64,000 nucleotides of DNA from Palsa-504 sp963806335 (GTDB lineage Bacteria > Actinomycetota > Actinomycetes > Streptosporangiales > Streptosporangiaceae), in contig CAWDXO010000008.1 in assembly GCA_963806335.1 (NCBI GenBank), positions 124,001 through 188,000 on the forward strand, in the 5' to 3' direction. The notes beneath the pieces were generated by a model. The model saw only the letters and a list, made by a program, of their open reading frames with translations, was not told the origin of the DNA and did not search any database. Positions within the stretch are counted from its first letter, which is position 1; every line of letters begins with the position of its first letter. Of the stretch, positions 21,636-29,692 are shown one piece after another. The position numbers were made by a program, and so were the translations under genes.

Positions 21636-22829
21636 TCAGCCGGTGCCGAACAGCTTGGCGGCGTTGTCGCGGAGGATCTGGCGCTGCTGCGGTTCGGTCA
21701 GCCCGGCCAGCAGGCCGCCGAAATCGGCCGGCTCGGCCAGGCCCTCGGCGTGCGGGAAATCCGAGCCCATCACCAGGCAGTCCACGTCGGGGAGATCGCG
21801 GACGATGCGCGTGATGTCGTCCTCCGGGTAGGGGACGACGCGGACGTGCCGCCGGAAGATGCGGCTGGGCCGTTCGGTCAGCTTGCCGCCGATCCACGGC
21901 CCGTTACGGCCCATCCCGCGGCTCTTGTCCATGTGCTCGGTGAAGTGCGGGACCCAGGAGGCGCCGAACTCCGCCACCAGGACGTTGAGGTTCGGGAATC
22001 GCCCGAAGAGGTTGTCGAAGATCAGCGCGGACAGGGTGTCCTCGATCGGCCGCTCGCCGTAGAGGTTGTTCCACTGCCACGCGGACATGTGCCAGGAGCC
22101 GGGCCACGGGTCGTGTCCCCAGGCCGGCGCGGTGTTCTCGTTGTACCAGTTCTCCATGATATGGAAGGCGATCGTGGCCCCGGCCTCGTTCAGCCGCGAC
22201 CAGATCGGATCGAAGTAGGGGTCGCCCGGCGAGCGCCCGTACGCCGGCCCGGTGGGCAGCAGGATGATCTTGGCCCCCTGGCTGAGCACGAAGTCGAGCT
22301 CGGCGACGGCCAGGTCGCGATCGGCCAGGGACAGCAGCGCGGGGGCGAAGATCCGCCCGCCCCGGCTGAATCCCCACTCCTCATCGAACCAGCGGTTGAA
22401 CGAGTGGATGTTGGCGTAGGCGGCCGGAACATTCTTGACGTAGTTCTCCACCGACAGCGCCATCGCCGAGGGGAACACGACCGCCCGCTCCACGCCCTGC
22501 ACGTCCATGAGCTTGAGCCGGGCCTCGCGGTCCAGGTACTCCGGCCGCATCGCCTCCGGCTGGTAGGTCTCGTCCGGGTTGCCCGAGGACATCTGGCGGA
22601 GCATCTCCTTCAGCGAGCCCGGCCGGTAGGCGAGGTCGAAGCCGAGGCCCTGCTCGGAGTTGAAGACCGCGATCCGGTCGGCCGCCAGGATGCGCTCGGT
22701 GCCGTCCTGCAGCCGCACCGGCGCGATCGCGTACTGCTGCCACTGTTTCGGCAGGTAGCGGGTGAAGGAGTCCCGTGTCTCGTAGCAGTGGGTGTCGCAG
22801 TCGAACAGCTCGCAGTCAAGCCCGGTCAT
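21636..22829 (-). CDS. Amidohydrolase family 2 (ACMSD-like) protein
   Basis: The 397-residue TIM-barrel metalloprotein begins CELFDCDTHCYETRDSFTRY, an actinobacterial variant of the metal-binding N-terminus. It continues with GVERAVVFPSAMALSVENYV, IAFHIMENWY (metal His) and GSDFPHAEG (catalytic Asp region). The family includes decarboxylases and hydrolases acting on cyclic or carboxylated compounds with a divalent metal. ATG 22829 has GAGG in its leader. An AT-rich island with TATAAC lies about 40 bases upstream. Its place in the island suggests ring opening or decarboxylation of the unknown substrate; this is inferred. Confidence 0.82.
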   Translation of the reverse strand: MTGLDCELFDCDTHCYETRDSFTRYLPKQWQQYAIAPVRLQDGTERILAADRIAVFNSEQGLGFDLAYRPGSLKEMLRQMSSGNPDETYQPEAMRPEYLDREARLKLMDVQGVERAVVFPSAMALSVENYVKNVPAAYANIHSFNRWFDEEWGFSRGGRIFAPALLSLADRDLAVAELDFVLSQGAKIILLPTGPAYGRSPGDPYFDPIWSRLNEAGATIAFHIMENWYNENTAPAWGHDPWPGSWHMSAWQWNNLYGERPIEDTLSALIFDNLFGRFPNLNVLVAEFGASWVPHFTEHMDKSRGMGRNGPWIGGKLTERPSRIFRRHVRVVPYPEDDITRIVRDLPDVDCLVMGSDFPHAEGLAEPADFGGLLAGLTEPQQRQILRDNAAKLFGTG

Positions 22830-23318
22830 CTCAGTCCTCCCGGCCGTCTTCTAAAAGAGAACTGAATCATATAACGTTTTTCACTGATTAGCCATCACTG
22901 GCGGCAGGTTGGTCACCGGGCGTTCGTTTTCAAGCCGGTGGCGTGTGCCGAGCCCGTCGCTGACCAGATCGTTCGTCGCTTTTGGCCGCTGGAACGAACA
23001 GAACTGGCGAAGGATCCTGAAGCCGCACGCGAGCAGGCGCCTCGGCGCACGACGCGGCGCTGAGCTTCATCTTCAGCTATCAGTCAGTAAAAAATCAGCT
23101 GATAATGGGCAGATCGATAGCTACTGTTCAGTAATACCGGAGTTCCAGCTGAGATCTAGGACCGATCCTCGAAACGTCATAGCACACGGTGAAACGCGCA
23201 CTAGGGGGCACCTCGTGGCACCGCCCATGACCGTGGCCCCGCGGCCGGCCCGCACAGCCCGCTGTCGCACCCGCCGTGAACAAGGCCGGGGCGGCCCGGC
23301 GGATAACGAGGTTGAGGC
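22830..23318. other. Intergenic region with AT-rich islands and short palindromes
   Basis: I see no gene here. The leftward promoter island lies at 22850-22890. A second AT-rich island at 23075-23150 contains the perfect palindrome ATCAGCTGAT (23094-23103) and CAGTAA words, probably the promoter zone for the gene at 23319. A 140-codon frame across 22909-23331 has poor codon structure and no ribosome site. Confidence 0.5.
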
Positions 23319-23795
23319 ATGGAGACGATGACGGCTGACCACAGCGGATCCCGCGGCGCCCGCGCGCGCGCCTGCAGAGCGGAGGAAACCGCGCGCATCC
23401 TGCGATTGACGCTGCCGGTCACCACTGACGCGGCGCGGCTGGCCCGGCAGGCGACCGGTATCGCGCTGACCGCGTGGCGGCTGGGTTTCCTGGAGGAGAC
23501 CGCCGCCCTGCTGGTGTCTGAGCTGGTCACCAACGTGATACGGCACGCACGCGGCGGCGCGGGCGTGATGGCGCTGGAACTGGAAACCATGGACACCTGG
23601 CTGCGGATTGAGATTGCCGACGGTGACCCGCGCTGGCCGCAGCCGCGCATCCCGGCCGGGTTCGACGACTCGGGTTTTGGCTTCATCTTGGTGGATGCCC
23701 TCGCCGCCAAGTGGGGCGTGCGTGAGATGGCACAGGGCAAGGTCGTGTGGGCGGAACTGGATACGCGGCGTTTGTCAGCGGAGCCGGGGATCTAG
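23319..23795 (+). CDS. RsbW/SpoIIAB-like ATP-binding anti-sigma regulatory protein
   Basis: The 158-residue GHKL ATPase has the N box LLVSELVTNVIRHARGG near residue 67, the G1 box IEIADGDPRWP near 98 and the G2 region GFGFILVDALAAKWGV near 118. Streptomycetes and relatives encode dozens of such single-domain proteins that bind sigma factors or regulate by phosphorylating anti-anti-sigma partners. No partner gene is adjacent. The N-terminal 25 residues are Arg/Ala-rich and probably unstructured. Confidence 0.85.
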   Translation: METMTADHSGSRGARARACRAEETARILRLTLPVTTDAARLARQATGIALTAWRLGFLEETAALLVSELVTNVIRHARGGAGVMALELETMDTWLRIEIADGDPRWPQPRIPAGFDDSGFGFILVDALAAKWGVREMAQGKVVWAELDTRRLSAEPGI

Positions 23796-23826
23796 GAGCC
23801 GGGGATTTAGCTGCCCGCCGCGGCCG

Positions 23827-24438
23827 TCACCGGGCTGACGTCGAGGACGGGGCGGGCGCGGGGGACGGCGCCGGGGATGGCGCGGGGGACGCGGCCGGGG
23901 TCGGCGCGGGGAACGTAGCCGACGCCGGCGCAGGGGACCCGGCCGGGTTGGGCCGCCAGGACGTGGCCAGCAGCAGCGCGGCGCCACCCGCGCCGGCGAG
24001 CGCCGCGATGGCGAGTCCGGCCCAGCCGTGCACGCTGAACCCGACCATGTGGTCCACGGACCAGCCGCCCGCGCCGAGCGCGCCGATCGCGCAGGCCACC
24101 AGCGTGATCATCAGCACGTACTCATAGCCCTCACCGCGCCGGAAGATGAAGAAGCCGTTCCTGGCATGGTTGGCGACCAGCGCCACGGCCATCGTGCCGA
24201 CTACTCCCGCCGCCGCCAGCGGAGTGAGCAAGCCGAGCACGAGGAGGGCGCCCGCGCCGAGTTCGGTGACCGTGGCCGCCAGTGCGTGCACCCGGCCGGG
24301 CCGGATGCCGATGGACTCGAACCAGCGCGCCGTCCCGGGCAGCGCGCCGCCGCCGAAGGCGTGGTTCCAGCCGTGCGCCATCATGGTGCCGCCTACCACG
24401 AGGCGAAGCACGAGCGCCGCGATGTTCACACTTTCCAT
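23827..24438 (-). CDS. DoxX-family membrane protein with Pro/Ala/Ser-rich tail
   Basis: The 203-residue protein has four transmembrane segments (about 5-20, 50-75, 80-100, 110-130) with the DoxX pattern MMAHGWNHAFGGG, ELGAGALLVLGLLTP and ANHARNGFF. DoxX proteins are small integral-membrane proteins linked to thiol or oxidant homeostasis or to respiratory quinol oxidation. After the last segment the final ~45 residues are repeats of PAPSP/PAPTP encoded by short tandem DNA repeats (about 23850-23945). ATG 24438 is internal to a longer open frame whose upstream part has no homology. Confidence 0.82.
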   Translation of the reverse strand: MESVNIAALVLRLVVGGTMMAHGWNHAFGGGALPGTARWFESIGIRPGRVHALAATVTELGAGALLVLGLLTPLAAAGVVGTMAVALVANHARNGFFIFRRGEGYEYVLMITLVACAIGALGAGGWSVDHMVGFSVHGWAGLAIAALAGAGGAALLLATSWRPNPAGSPAPASATFPAPTPAASPAPSPAPSPAPAPSSTSAR

Positions 24439-24821
24439 TCCACCCTGCCTAAGGTTGCCGTCCCGCCGCTGGTCCCGGGCGGGGACGCCGGACGGGATAA
24501 CGATCGCCCGCGCTAGGCGGCCGCGATACAACAAGTACATTAATATAACTTAATTCAGTAGTCCATCGGAACGCCGGGGATGGGTGCCCCCGGTCGGGAG
24601 CGCAGCCGCCAGGGCTCGGCGGTATTCCATGGATGTGACAGCGCCATGGCTATTGCGGGCAGGCTGCCACATTCACTGACGTCCCGCCGGAGCGCGCTGA
24701 TCGCCGGCTGGGCCGGCGACGCCTCATCAGGAACACCCGGCACAATGAGATGATCGGTCGGAGGGGCACTGGCAGAATCAGGCACGGCCAAGATCAGGGT
24801 GCACTGGCGGGAGAGGCGGCT
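24439..24821. other. Intergenic region
   Basis: An AT-rich stretch at 24528-24562 (TTAATATAACTTAATTC) likely carries the doxX promoter on the minus strand. The stretch 24563-24750 has an open minus-strand frame without recognisable similarity. I see no gene I can support. Confidence 0.4.
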
Positions 24822-25511
24822 ATGGCAGCACGAGCGGAGCCCGGGAGAAGGATCGTGGTACTGGGCGGGACCGGCGGTCTGGGCCGTGCCGTCGTCGAGC
24901 GGCTCCGCGGCGACGGCGCGTCGGTGATCGTGGCCGACACCAGGCTGCCGGCTGATCCGGACCGGCGGGAGGATCTGGAGTATCGCACCGTGGACGCACT
25001 CGACGAGTCCAGCGTCGCGGCGGCGTTCGCCACCGGGCCACCGCCCCACGCGGTGGTCAACCTCATCGGCGGGTACACCCCGCCGCAACCGGTCTCCGAG
25101 CTTGAAATCGACGTGCTCAGGAGGCAGCTCGAGCTGAACCTGGTGACGGCCGCCATCGTCACCAAGCACGCCATCCCGGTGCTCGCCGCGCAGGGCGGCG
25201 GCGCGGTCGTGCATGTCTCGAGCCGGGTCGCCGCCGGCAACGGCGAGAACAGCTTCGCCTACAGCGTCAGCAAGCTCGGCGTGCTGCGCCTGGTGGAGGC
25301 GGCCGCCGCCGAGGGCCGCGAGCTCGGAGTACGGGTTAACTGCATCATGCCGAGCATCATCGATACGCCGGCCAACCGCGCCGCGCTGCCCCGCGCGCAC
25401 CACGACCGATGGCCCAAGCCGTCCGAGCTCGCCGCCGTCCTGGGCTTCCTCGTCTCCGACGACGCCGCCCTCATCTCCGGCGCCGCCATCCCCGTCTACG
25501 GCCGGGCCTAA
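24822..25511 (+). CDS. SDR-family oxidoreductase
   Basis: The 229-residue protein has a variant cofactor motif LGGTGGLGRAV near residue 13, NLIGGYTPPQP in place of the NNAG loop, and the catalytic Ser/Tyr/Lys in HVSSRVAAGNGE and YSVSKLGV. The C-terminus is GAAIPVYGRA. ATG 24822 follows GAGAGG. It stands alone, with a strong hairpin 5 bases after its stop. Related actinobacterial proteins are annotated only as SDR, and I cannot name a substrate. Confidence 0.83.
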   Translation: MAARAEPGRRIVVLGGTGGLGRAVVERLRGDGASVIVADTRLPADPDRREDLEYRTVDALDESSVAAAFATGPPPHAVVNLIGGYTPPQPVSELEIDVLRRQLELNLVTAAIVTKHAIPVLAAQGGGAVVHVSSRVAAGNGENSFAYSVSKLGVLRLVEAAAAEGRELGVRVNCIMPSIIDTPANRAALPRAHHDRWPKPSELAAVLGFLVSDDAALISGAAIPVYGRA

Positions 25512-25515
25512 CGTG

Positions 25516-25558
25516 ATCGTGGATCGCTGCTTACAGGAGGGCAGCAGCGATCCACGAT
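25516..25558. terminator. 16-bp perfect-stem hairpin between convergent genes
   Basis: ATCGTGGATCGCTGCT (25516-25531) and AGCAGCGATCCACGAT (25543-25558) pair perfectly around an 11-base loop. It separates the SDR gene from the convergent small-protein gene and can act on both strands. There is no T-tract. Confidence 0.6.
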
Positions 25559-25561
25559 GAT

Positions 25562-25756
25562 TCAGTAGTGCAGGGACTCGAGGCCGCTGCGGAGCTCGGC
25601 GGCCCGGCTCCACGCCTCGAACATCTTCCGTTCCGCCTTGTGTTCCATGCGGCTGGCCCGGCGGAGCGTCCGCAGCCTGCGTGAATGCTGCAGTTGTCCC
25701 GCCCGTTCTAGTCTGTCGCGAGTTCGCTGCCTCACGAGCTCTTCCATGGCATACAT
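25562..25756 (-). CDS. Small basic helical protein, function unknown
   Basis: The 64-residue product MYAMEELVRQRTRDRLER... is rich in Arg, Leu and Glu and ends RAAELRSGLESLHY. Short proteins of this pattern (repeated RxxRLRxLRR, then AWxRAAELR) occur across actinobacteria, usually without assigned function. The start could also be the Met three codons later. The upstream extension rich in Cys/Arg is not part of it. It lies 91 bases downstream of whiB7 on the same strand and may be co-transcribed. Confidence 0.6.
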   Translation of the reverse strand: MYAMEELVRQRTRDRLERAGQLQHSRRLRTLRRASRMEHKAERKMFEAWSRAAELRSGLESLHY

Positions 25757-25847
25757 CGCTGACCCACTCCATTGTGTGCATCGTGTGCATCGCCGGCCGC
25801 GCGGCCCATGTTCGCCGCGCGGCCCCATCTGGTGATCGCGGCCGGAG

Positions 25848-26282
25848 CTAGGCGGCCACTTCGGTCTTGCGCGGACGCCCGCGCGGGCGCTTACGCGGCA
25901 CGATCGCGCCGCGCATCAGCAACTCGCCGCCCCAGACACCCCAGGGCTCCCTGCGCTCGAGCGCACCGGTCAGGCAGGCCAGCCTGGCCTTGCAACCCCG
26001 GCACATCGCCTTCGCCGTCTCCACGTCCTCGGGAGATTCCGCGAAGAACAGCTCCGGGTTCTCCGTGCACGGAAGATCCAGGCCTACCGGGAGTGCGGTC
26101 GCCGACCCGGCCACCTCGAACTGACCCGCCACGCTGACCTCGCCGGCGGAGCTGGCCTGGCCGAGGAGGCCGACCTGGTCGAATACCTGCCTGACATCTG
26201 GCTCCTGCCGCGCCGCGACGGATCTGGACGCCACACACCCCGTTGCGTCCGTCCCGCCGACGGTGGCATCTCGCCACTGCAT
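25848..26282 (-). CDS. whiB7: WhiB7/WblC-type iron-sulfur transcription factor
   Basis: WhiB proteins bind a [4Fe-4S] cluster through four cysteines, here in LPCTENPELFF and AMCRGCKARLACL. They contact the housekeeping sigma factor through the GVWGGELL loop. The C-terminal RKRPRGRPRKTEVAA is the AT-hook that distinguishes WhiB7/WblC, the inducer of intrinsic resistance to ribosome-targeting antibiotics. The N-terminus is longer than usual. I chose ATG 26282, about 9 bases after GAGAGGGG; ATG 26291 is too close to that site. The neighbourhood with uvrD2 and mycoredoxin matches the mycobacterial arrangement. Its leader contains hairpins and an upstream frame consistent with attenuation. Confidence 0.9.
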   Translation of the reverse strand: MQWRDATVGGTDATGCVASRSVAARQEPDVRQVFDQVGLLGQASSAGEVSVAGQFEVAGSATALPVGLDLPCTENPELFFAESPEDVETAKAMCRGCKARLACLTGALERREPWGVWGGELLMRGAIVPRKRPRGRPRKTEVAA

Positions 26283-26369
26283 CGGTGCCATCCCCTCTCG
26301 CTTGCCGGTCCTAGTTGTCGTCAAGACGATTTCTCGCCCCGTCCGGGGACCTAGGCCTTTAAATAGCTA

Positions 26370-26442
26370 AGGCCGCGGACCCTGTGTGCGGGTCCGCGGC
26401 CTCAAGGGGATCTTGGCCGGTCTTTTTAGACCGGTTCCCTTG
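26370..26442 (-). promoter_or_regulatory. Structured whiB7 leader: nested hairpin and a strong GC hairpin
   Basis: On the minus strand the transcript first meets a hairpin of CCGGTCT/AGACCGG (26417-26434) enclosed by CAAGGG/CCCTTG (26403-26408 and 26437-26442). It then meets a perfect 13-bp stem AGGCCGCGGACCC/GGGTCCGCGGCCT (26370-26402), followed by a U-containing stretch. The stop codon of the upstream frame lies in the loop of the first hairpin. This layout fits ribosome-controlled attenuation, known for whiB7/wblC in mycobacteria and streptomycetes. The pairing competition itself is inferred. Confidence 0.6.
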
Positions 26443-26740
26443 GAGGCGGACCCGATGCGCCCTCACCGGTGGCGTAGGCGCGAGTCATGTAGTTGTCGGT
26501 ATTCGTCTGGCCGAGCAGCGCCGAGACGGCGTCCTTCTGCATCGGCGGGACCGCGATCCAGGCCTGGGCCCGAACGCGCGGGACGGCGTGCGCGACCGTG
26601 GCGCACGGCCCTGTGCCGATAACGGCAACAGGCACACTGGTCCCCGGGAAGCTGACCGCACGCGGGCTGGAAGCACCCAGGCGCGAAGCCCAGGTCAGAT
26701 CAGACAGAGCGTCTGAGTTGATGTTCGTCACGTCGGGCAC
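26426..26740 (-). CDS. Candidate leader-encoded upstream ORF of whiB7
   Basis: The 104-codon frame starts with GTG at 26740, or GTG 26731 after GGAGG with an 8-base spacing. It ends in the loop of the first leader hairpin. Codon third positions are GC-rich, and the product is Ala/Val/Pro-rich with no domain I recognise. Known whiB7 leaders carry shorter ORFs whose slowed translation switches the downstream terminator. This one is long, so it may instead be an independent small protein. Confidence 0.4.
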   Translation of the reverse strand: MPDVTNINSDALSDLTWASRLGASSPRAVSFPGTSVPVAVIGTGPCATVAHAVPRVRAQAWIAVPPMQKDAVSALLGQTNTDNYMTRAYATGEGASGPPPREPV

Positions 26741-26790
26741 CTCCCTCCGGGAGTGGTCGACAACTAGCCCACGGACATGCGAGAAGCCTA

Positions 26791-26823
26791 AGTGTTGCCC
26801 CCTAACGGGGGCAACACTTTTTT
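26791..26823 (+). terminator. Canonical intrinsic terminator on the plus strand
   Basis: AGTGTTGCCCCC (26791-26802) and GGGGGCAACACT (26807-26818) form a perfect 12-bp stem with a TAAC loop, followed by six T. It is the only classical hairpin-plus-T-tract I found. It points rightward, although no rightward gene lies between 25511 and this site. It would stop antisense or unannotated rightward transcription through the whiB7 region. Confidence 0.75.
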
Positions 26824-26870
26824 GACCTGCAATTTTGCGATCACGGGGACGCCGGGCTGACCTGCGGTGT

Positions 26871-27779
26871 TCAGGGCCCCAGCGGCGCGGGACGGAGAGC
26901 AGGCGGCCCCGAGCCGGCCGCCGGCGGAGGGCTGCTCCTGACTAGGCCTTCTTGCATGACCGACACCACGAGCTCGCCCTCGGCGGTGTACACCTCGCCG
27001 TGCGCCAGGCCGCGGGAACCGTAGGCCACCGGCGAGTCCTGCACGTAGAGCAGCCAGCGGTCGGCCCGGAACGCCCGGTGGAACCACATCGCGTGATCCA
27101 GGCTCGCGCCGGACGTACGGCCGTCCAGCCAGGACAGCCCGTGCCCGGTCAGCACCGAGTCCAGCAGGGTCATGTCGGAGGCGTAGGTCATCAGGCACAC
27201 GTGCAGCAGCGGGTCGTCCGGCAGGTCCCCGTCCACCCGCAGCCAGATAAGGTTCCGCGTCGTGCGCAGCGACGGGTCGCGCGCGGCCTCGGCGGACAGC
27301 GGGCCGACCGACCGCAGGTCGATCGGATTGTCGAAGACCGGCGGAGGTACCTCGCCGAGCACGCGGGCCAGCCGGTCCGAGGACCGCTCGACCATTTCCG
27401 GCGGCGGCACGTCGGGCATCGGGTCGGCATGTACGGGACCGGGCTCGGGATGGTGGAAGGACGCCGACAAGGTGAAGATCGTCTTGCCGTGCTGGATCGC
27501 CGACACCCGGCGGGTGGTGAACGACCGGCCGTCCCGCACCCGGTCCACCGTGTACACGATCGGCACGGCCGGATCGCCCGGCCGGATGAAGTAGGCGTGC
27601 AGCGAGTGCACCGGACGGTCGGCGGGCACGGTCCGGCCGGCCGCGACCAGCGCCTGCCCGGCTACCTGGCCGCCGAATACCCGCTGCCTGCGTTCATCGG
27701 GGCTGCGGCCGCGGAAGATGTTCACCTCGATCTGCTCGAGGTCGAGCAGGTCCAGGAGCCGGTCGAGCGCCTTAGCCAT
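26871..27779 (-). CDS. tesB: Acyl-CoA thioesterase II (TesB)
   Basis: The 302-residue double-hotdog protein hydrolyses acyl-CoA. The first half contains QRVFGGQVAGQALVAA and RPVHSLHAYFIRPGDP. The second half contains LDHAMWFHRAFRADRWLLY, where the active-site Asp of the Asp-Thr-Gln triad is expected, then GLAHGEVYTAEGELV. Length and motifs fit TesB of mycobacteria and enterobacteria. Its start overlaps the helicase gene end by 8 bases, so it is co-transcribed with uvrD2. The C-terminal 25 residues are Pro/Ala-rich. Confidence 0.9.
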   Translation of the reverse strand: MAKALDRLLDLLDLEQIEVNIFRGRSPDERRQRVFGGQVAGQALVAAGRTVPADRPVHSLHAYFIRPGDPAVPIVYTVDRVRDGRSFTTRRVSAIQHGKTIFTLSASFHHPEPGPVHADPMPDVPPPEMVERSSDRLARVLGEVPPPVFDNPIDLRSVGPLSAEAARDPSLRTTRNLIWLRVDGDLPDDPLLHVCLMTYASDMTLLDSVLTGHGLSWLDGRTSGASLDHAMWFHRAFRADRWLLYVQDSPVAYGSRGLAHGEVYTAEGELVVSVMQEGLVRSSPPPAAGSGPPALRPAPLGP

Positions 27780-29592
27780 GGAGCCTCACATCATCGAGGA
27801 AACGCGACCGCGGCCTCCCGGCGCCGTGCTGGCCCGCCGAACGGGGGCCCGCGGGCGCCCGGGCCGGCGCCCAGGACAGGTAGAGGTGCTCGCGGGCCCT
27901 GGTCACCGCCACATACAGTAGCCGCCTTTCCTCCTCGATCGCCTCCGGTGTCCGGGCGTGCACAATCGGCATGAGCCCCTCGACCAGGCCGGGCAGCAGC
28001 ACCGCGTCCCATTCCAGTCCCTTGGCCGCGTGCATCGAGGCGAGCGTCACGCCGTCGACGGCCGGCGCGTGCCCCAGTTCGGCGCGCTGGGTCAGCTCGG
28101 CGGAGAAATCGCTCAGCGTCGCCTCCGGCCGCGCGGCGTGCATGTCGTCGGCGAGCTGGGCGATCGCGGCGAGCGACTCCCAGCGCTCCCGGGACGCCGG
28201 GCCGCCGCCGGGCGGCCCGGGAGCCAGCCCGATGCCGGTGAGCACGTGCCGGACCGAGGCGGGCAGCGGATCACCGGTCCCGGAGCCGCCGCCGAACACC
28301 CGCCGGCTCGCGGCCTCCGCCGCGTCGCCCCGCGCGGCGCCGCGCAGCAGCACCAGCGCCTGGCGCACGATGGGCCGCTCGTAGAAACGCTCAGCCCCGC
28401 GCACCACGAAAGGCACCCCGGCGTCAGCGAGCGTCCGCTCGAACCGCTCGGTGTCGGCGTTGATCCGGACCAGCACCGCGATTTCCTTCGCCGGAACGCC
28501 CGCCGCCCGCAGCGCCTGGATCTGGATCGCCAGCCCGGCCGCCTCGTCCGCGTCGTCCGCGTACTGCGTGAGCACCGGCCGCGGGCCGGACGGCCGCTGC
28601 GCGATCAGCGCCGCGCCGGACCGGACGAGCTGGTTGGCCACGGCCACCACCTGCGGCGTGGACCGGTAGTCACGCACCAGCCGCACCACGGCCGCGCCGG
28701 GGAACTCCGCGGCGAAACCGGTCAGGTAGGACGGCGTGGCCCCGGTGAAGGAGTAGATCACCTGGTGCGGGTCGCCGACCACGCACAGCTCGTCGCGGTC
28801 GCCGAGCCAGGCGTCGAGCAGCAGTTTCTGCAGCGGGTTCACGTCCTGGTACTCGTCCACGACGAAGTACCTGAACGTGTCGCGCACCTGGTCCGCGGCC
28901 AGGCGGTTCTCGGCCAGGATGGCGGCGGTCAGCTCGAGCACCGACTCGAAGTCGATCAGGTGCCGTTCCCGCCGCAGCTGCTCGTAGGCCTGGTAGACCG
29001 CGGCCAGGTGGTCGGCCCCGGCCGCCGGCGAGCGGCCCGCCGCCGCCGCGGCCTGCCGGTAGCCATCCGGGCGGACCTGGGTGACCTTCGCCCACTCGAT
29101 CTCGGTGGCCGCGTCAGATAGGCCGGCGCGGTCCAGGCGGACCTTGGCCTGCTTGGCCGCCTCACGTATCAGGCCCGCCTTGGAGTCGATCAGCTTCGGC
29201 GGGCGGCCGCCGATGACGCGCGGCCAGAAGTAGTTGAGCTGGCGCAGCGCGGCCGCGTGGAAGGTGGACGCCCGCACCAGGGAAGTGCCCAGCCCCTGGA
29301 AACTAGGCCCGCCGAAGCCCGGCCCGGCGGCGCCTAGCTGCCTGAGCCGGCCGCGCAGTTCCCCGGCCGCCCGGACGGTGAAGGTCAGCGCCAGCACATG
29401 CGCCGGATTCGCGACGCCGACGGCGGCCGCATACCCGATCCGGTAGGTGATCGCCCGCGTCTTGCCGGTGCCCGCGCCGGCCAGCACGCAGACCGGGCCG
29501 CGGGTCGCCAGGGCCACCTCGCGCTGTTCGGGGTCCAGCCCCGCCAGCAGCGCGTCGGCCGTTCCGAGCATCGCCTCCGCCACCTGCCCCAT
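27772..29592 (-). CDS. uvrD2: UvrD-like superfamily 1 DNA helicase (UvrD2 type)
   Basis: This is an ATP-dependent 3'-5' helicase. Motifs in order are VLAGAGTGKTRAITYRI (Walker A, residue ~38), TFTVRAAGEL (Ia), VVDEYQDVNPLQ (Walker B), VGDPHQVIYSF (III), VRDYRSTPQVV (IV), TLASMHAAKGLEWDAV (V) and LLYVAVTRAREHLYLSW (VI). At 606 residues it ends shortly after motif VI and lacks the C-terminal HRDC domain of mycobacterial UvrD2. The divergent mycoredoxin gene 100 bases away and tesB/whiB7 downstream match the uvrD2 locus of other actinobacteria. Confidence 0.9.
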   Translation of the reverse strand: MGQVAEAMLGTADALLAGLDPEQREVALATRGPVCVLAGAGTGKTRAITYRIGYAAAVGVANPAHVLALTFTVRAAGELRGRLRQLGAAGPGFGGPSFQGLGTSLVRASTFHAAALRQLNYFWPRVIGGRPPKLIDSKAGLIREAAKQAKVRLDRAGLSDAATEIEWAKVTQVRPDGYRQAAAAAGRSPAAGADHLAAVYQAYEQLRRERHLIDFESVLELTAAILAENRLAADQVRDTFRYFVVDEYQDVNPLQKLLLDAWLGDRDELCVVGDPHQVIYSFTGATPSYLTGFAAEFPGAAVVRLVRDYRSTPQVVAVANQLVRSGAALIAQRPSGPRPVLTQYADDADEAAGLAIQIQALRAAGVPAKEIAVLVRINADTERFERTLADAGVPFVVRGAERFYERPIVRQALVLLRGAARGDAAEAASRRVFGGGSGTGDPLPASVRHVLTGIGLAPGPPGGGPASRERWESLAAIAQLADDMHAARPEATLSDFSAELTQRAELGHAPAVDGVTLASMHAAKGLEWDAVLLPGLVEGLMPIVHARTPEAIEEERRLLYVAVTRAREHLYLSWAPARAPAGPRSAGQHGAGRPRSRFLDDVRLHG

Positions 29593-29692
29593 CCTGCCTC
29601 ATCCGGGACCTGAAGCCGCCGGGAACGCATCGGCCCCCGCCGGTGTTGTTACACGGGCTAAGTACTTTTATCAACCTCAAAGGAGGAGCGGG

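Noticed and set aside
22909..23331. 140-codon plus-strand frame before the ATP-binding protein gene
   Set aside because: Codon third positions are not GC-biased in the AT-rich part, there is no ribosome site, and it runs through the likely promoter of the next gene.
24555..25790. Long minus-strand open frame opposite the SDR gene
   Set aside because: It is the antisense of the SDR coding region. The product shows Gly/Arg/His composition typical of antisense frames in GC-rich DNA.
26384..26716. Plus-strand 110-codon frame opposite the whiB7 leader
   Set aside because: It is Arg/Gly-rich, has no ribosome site, and runs antisense to the better-supported leader features.
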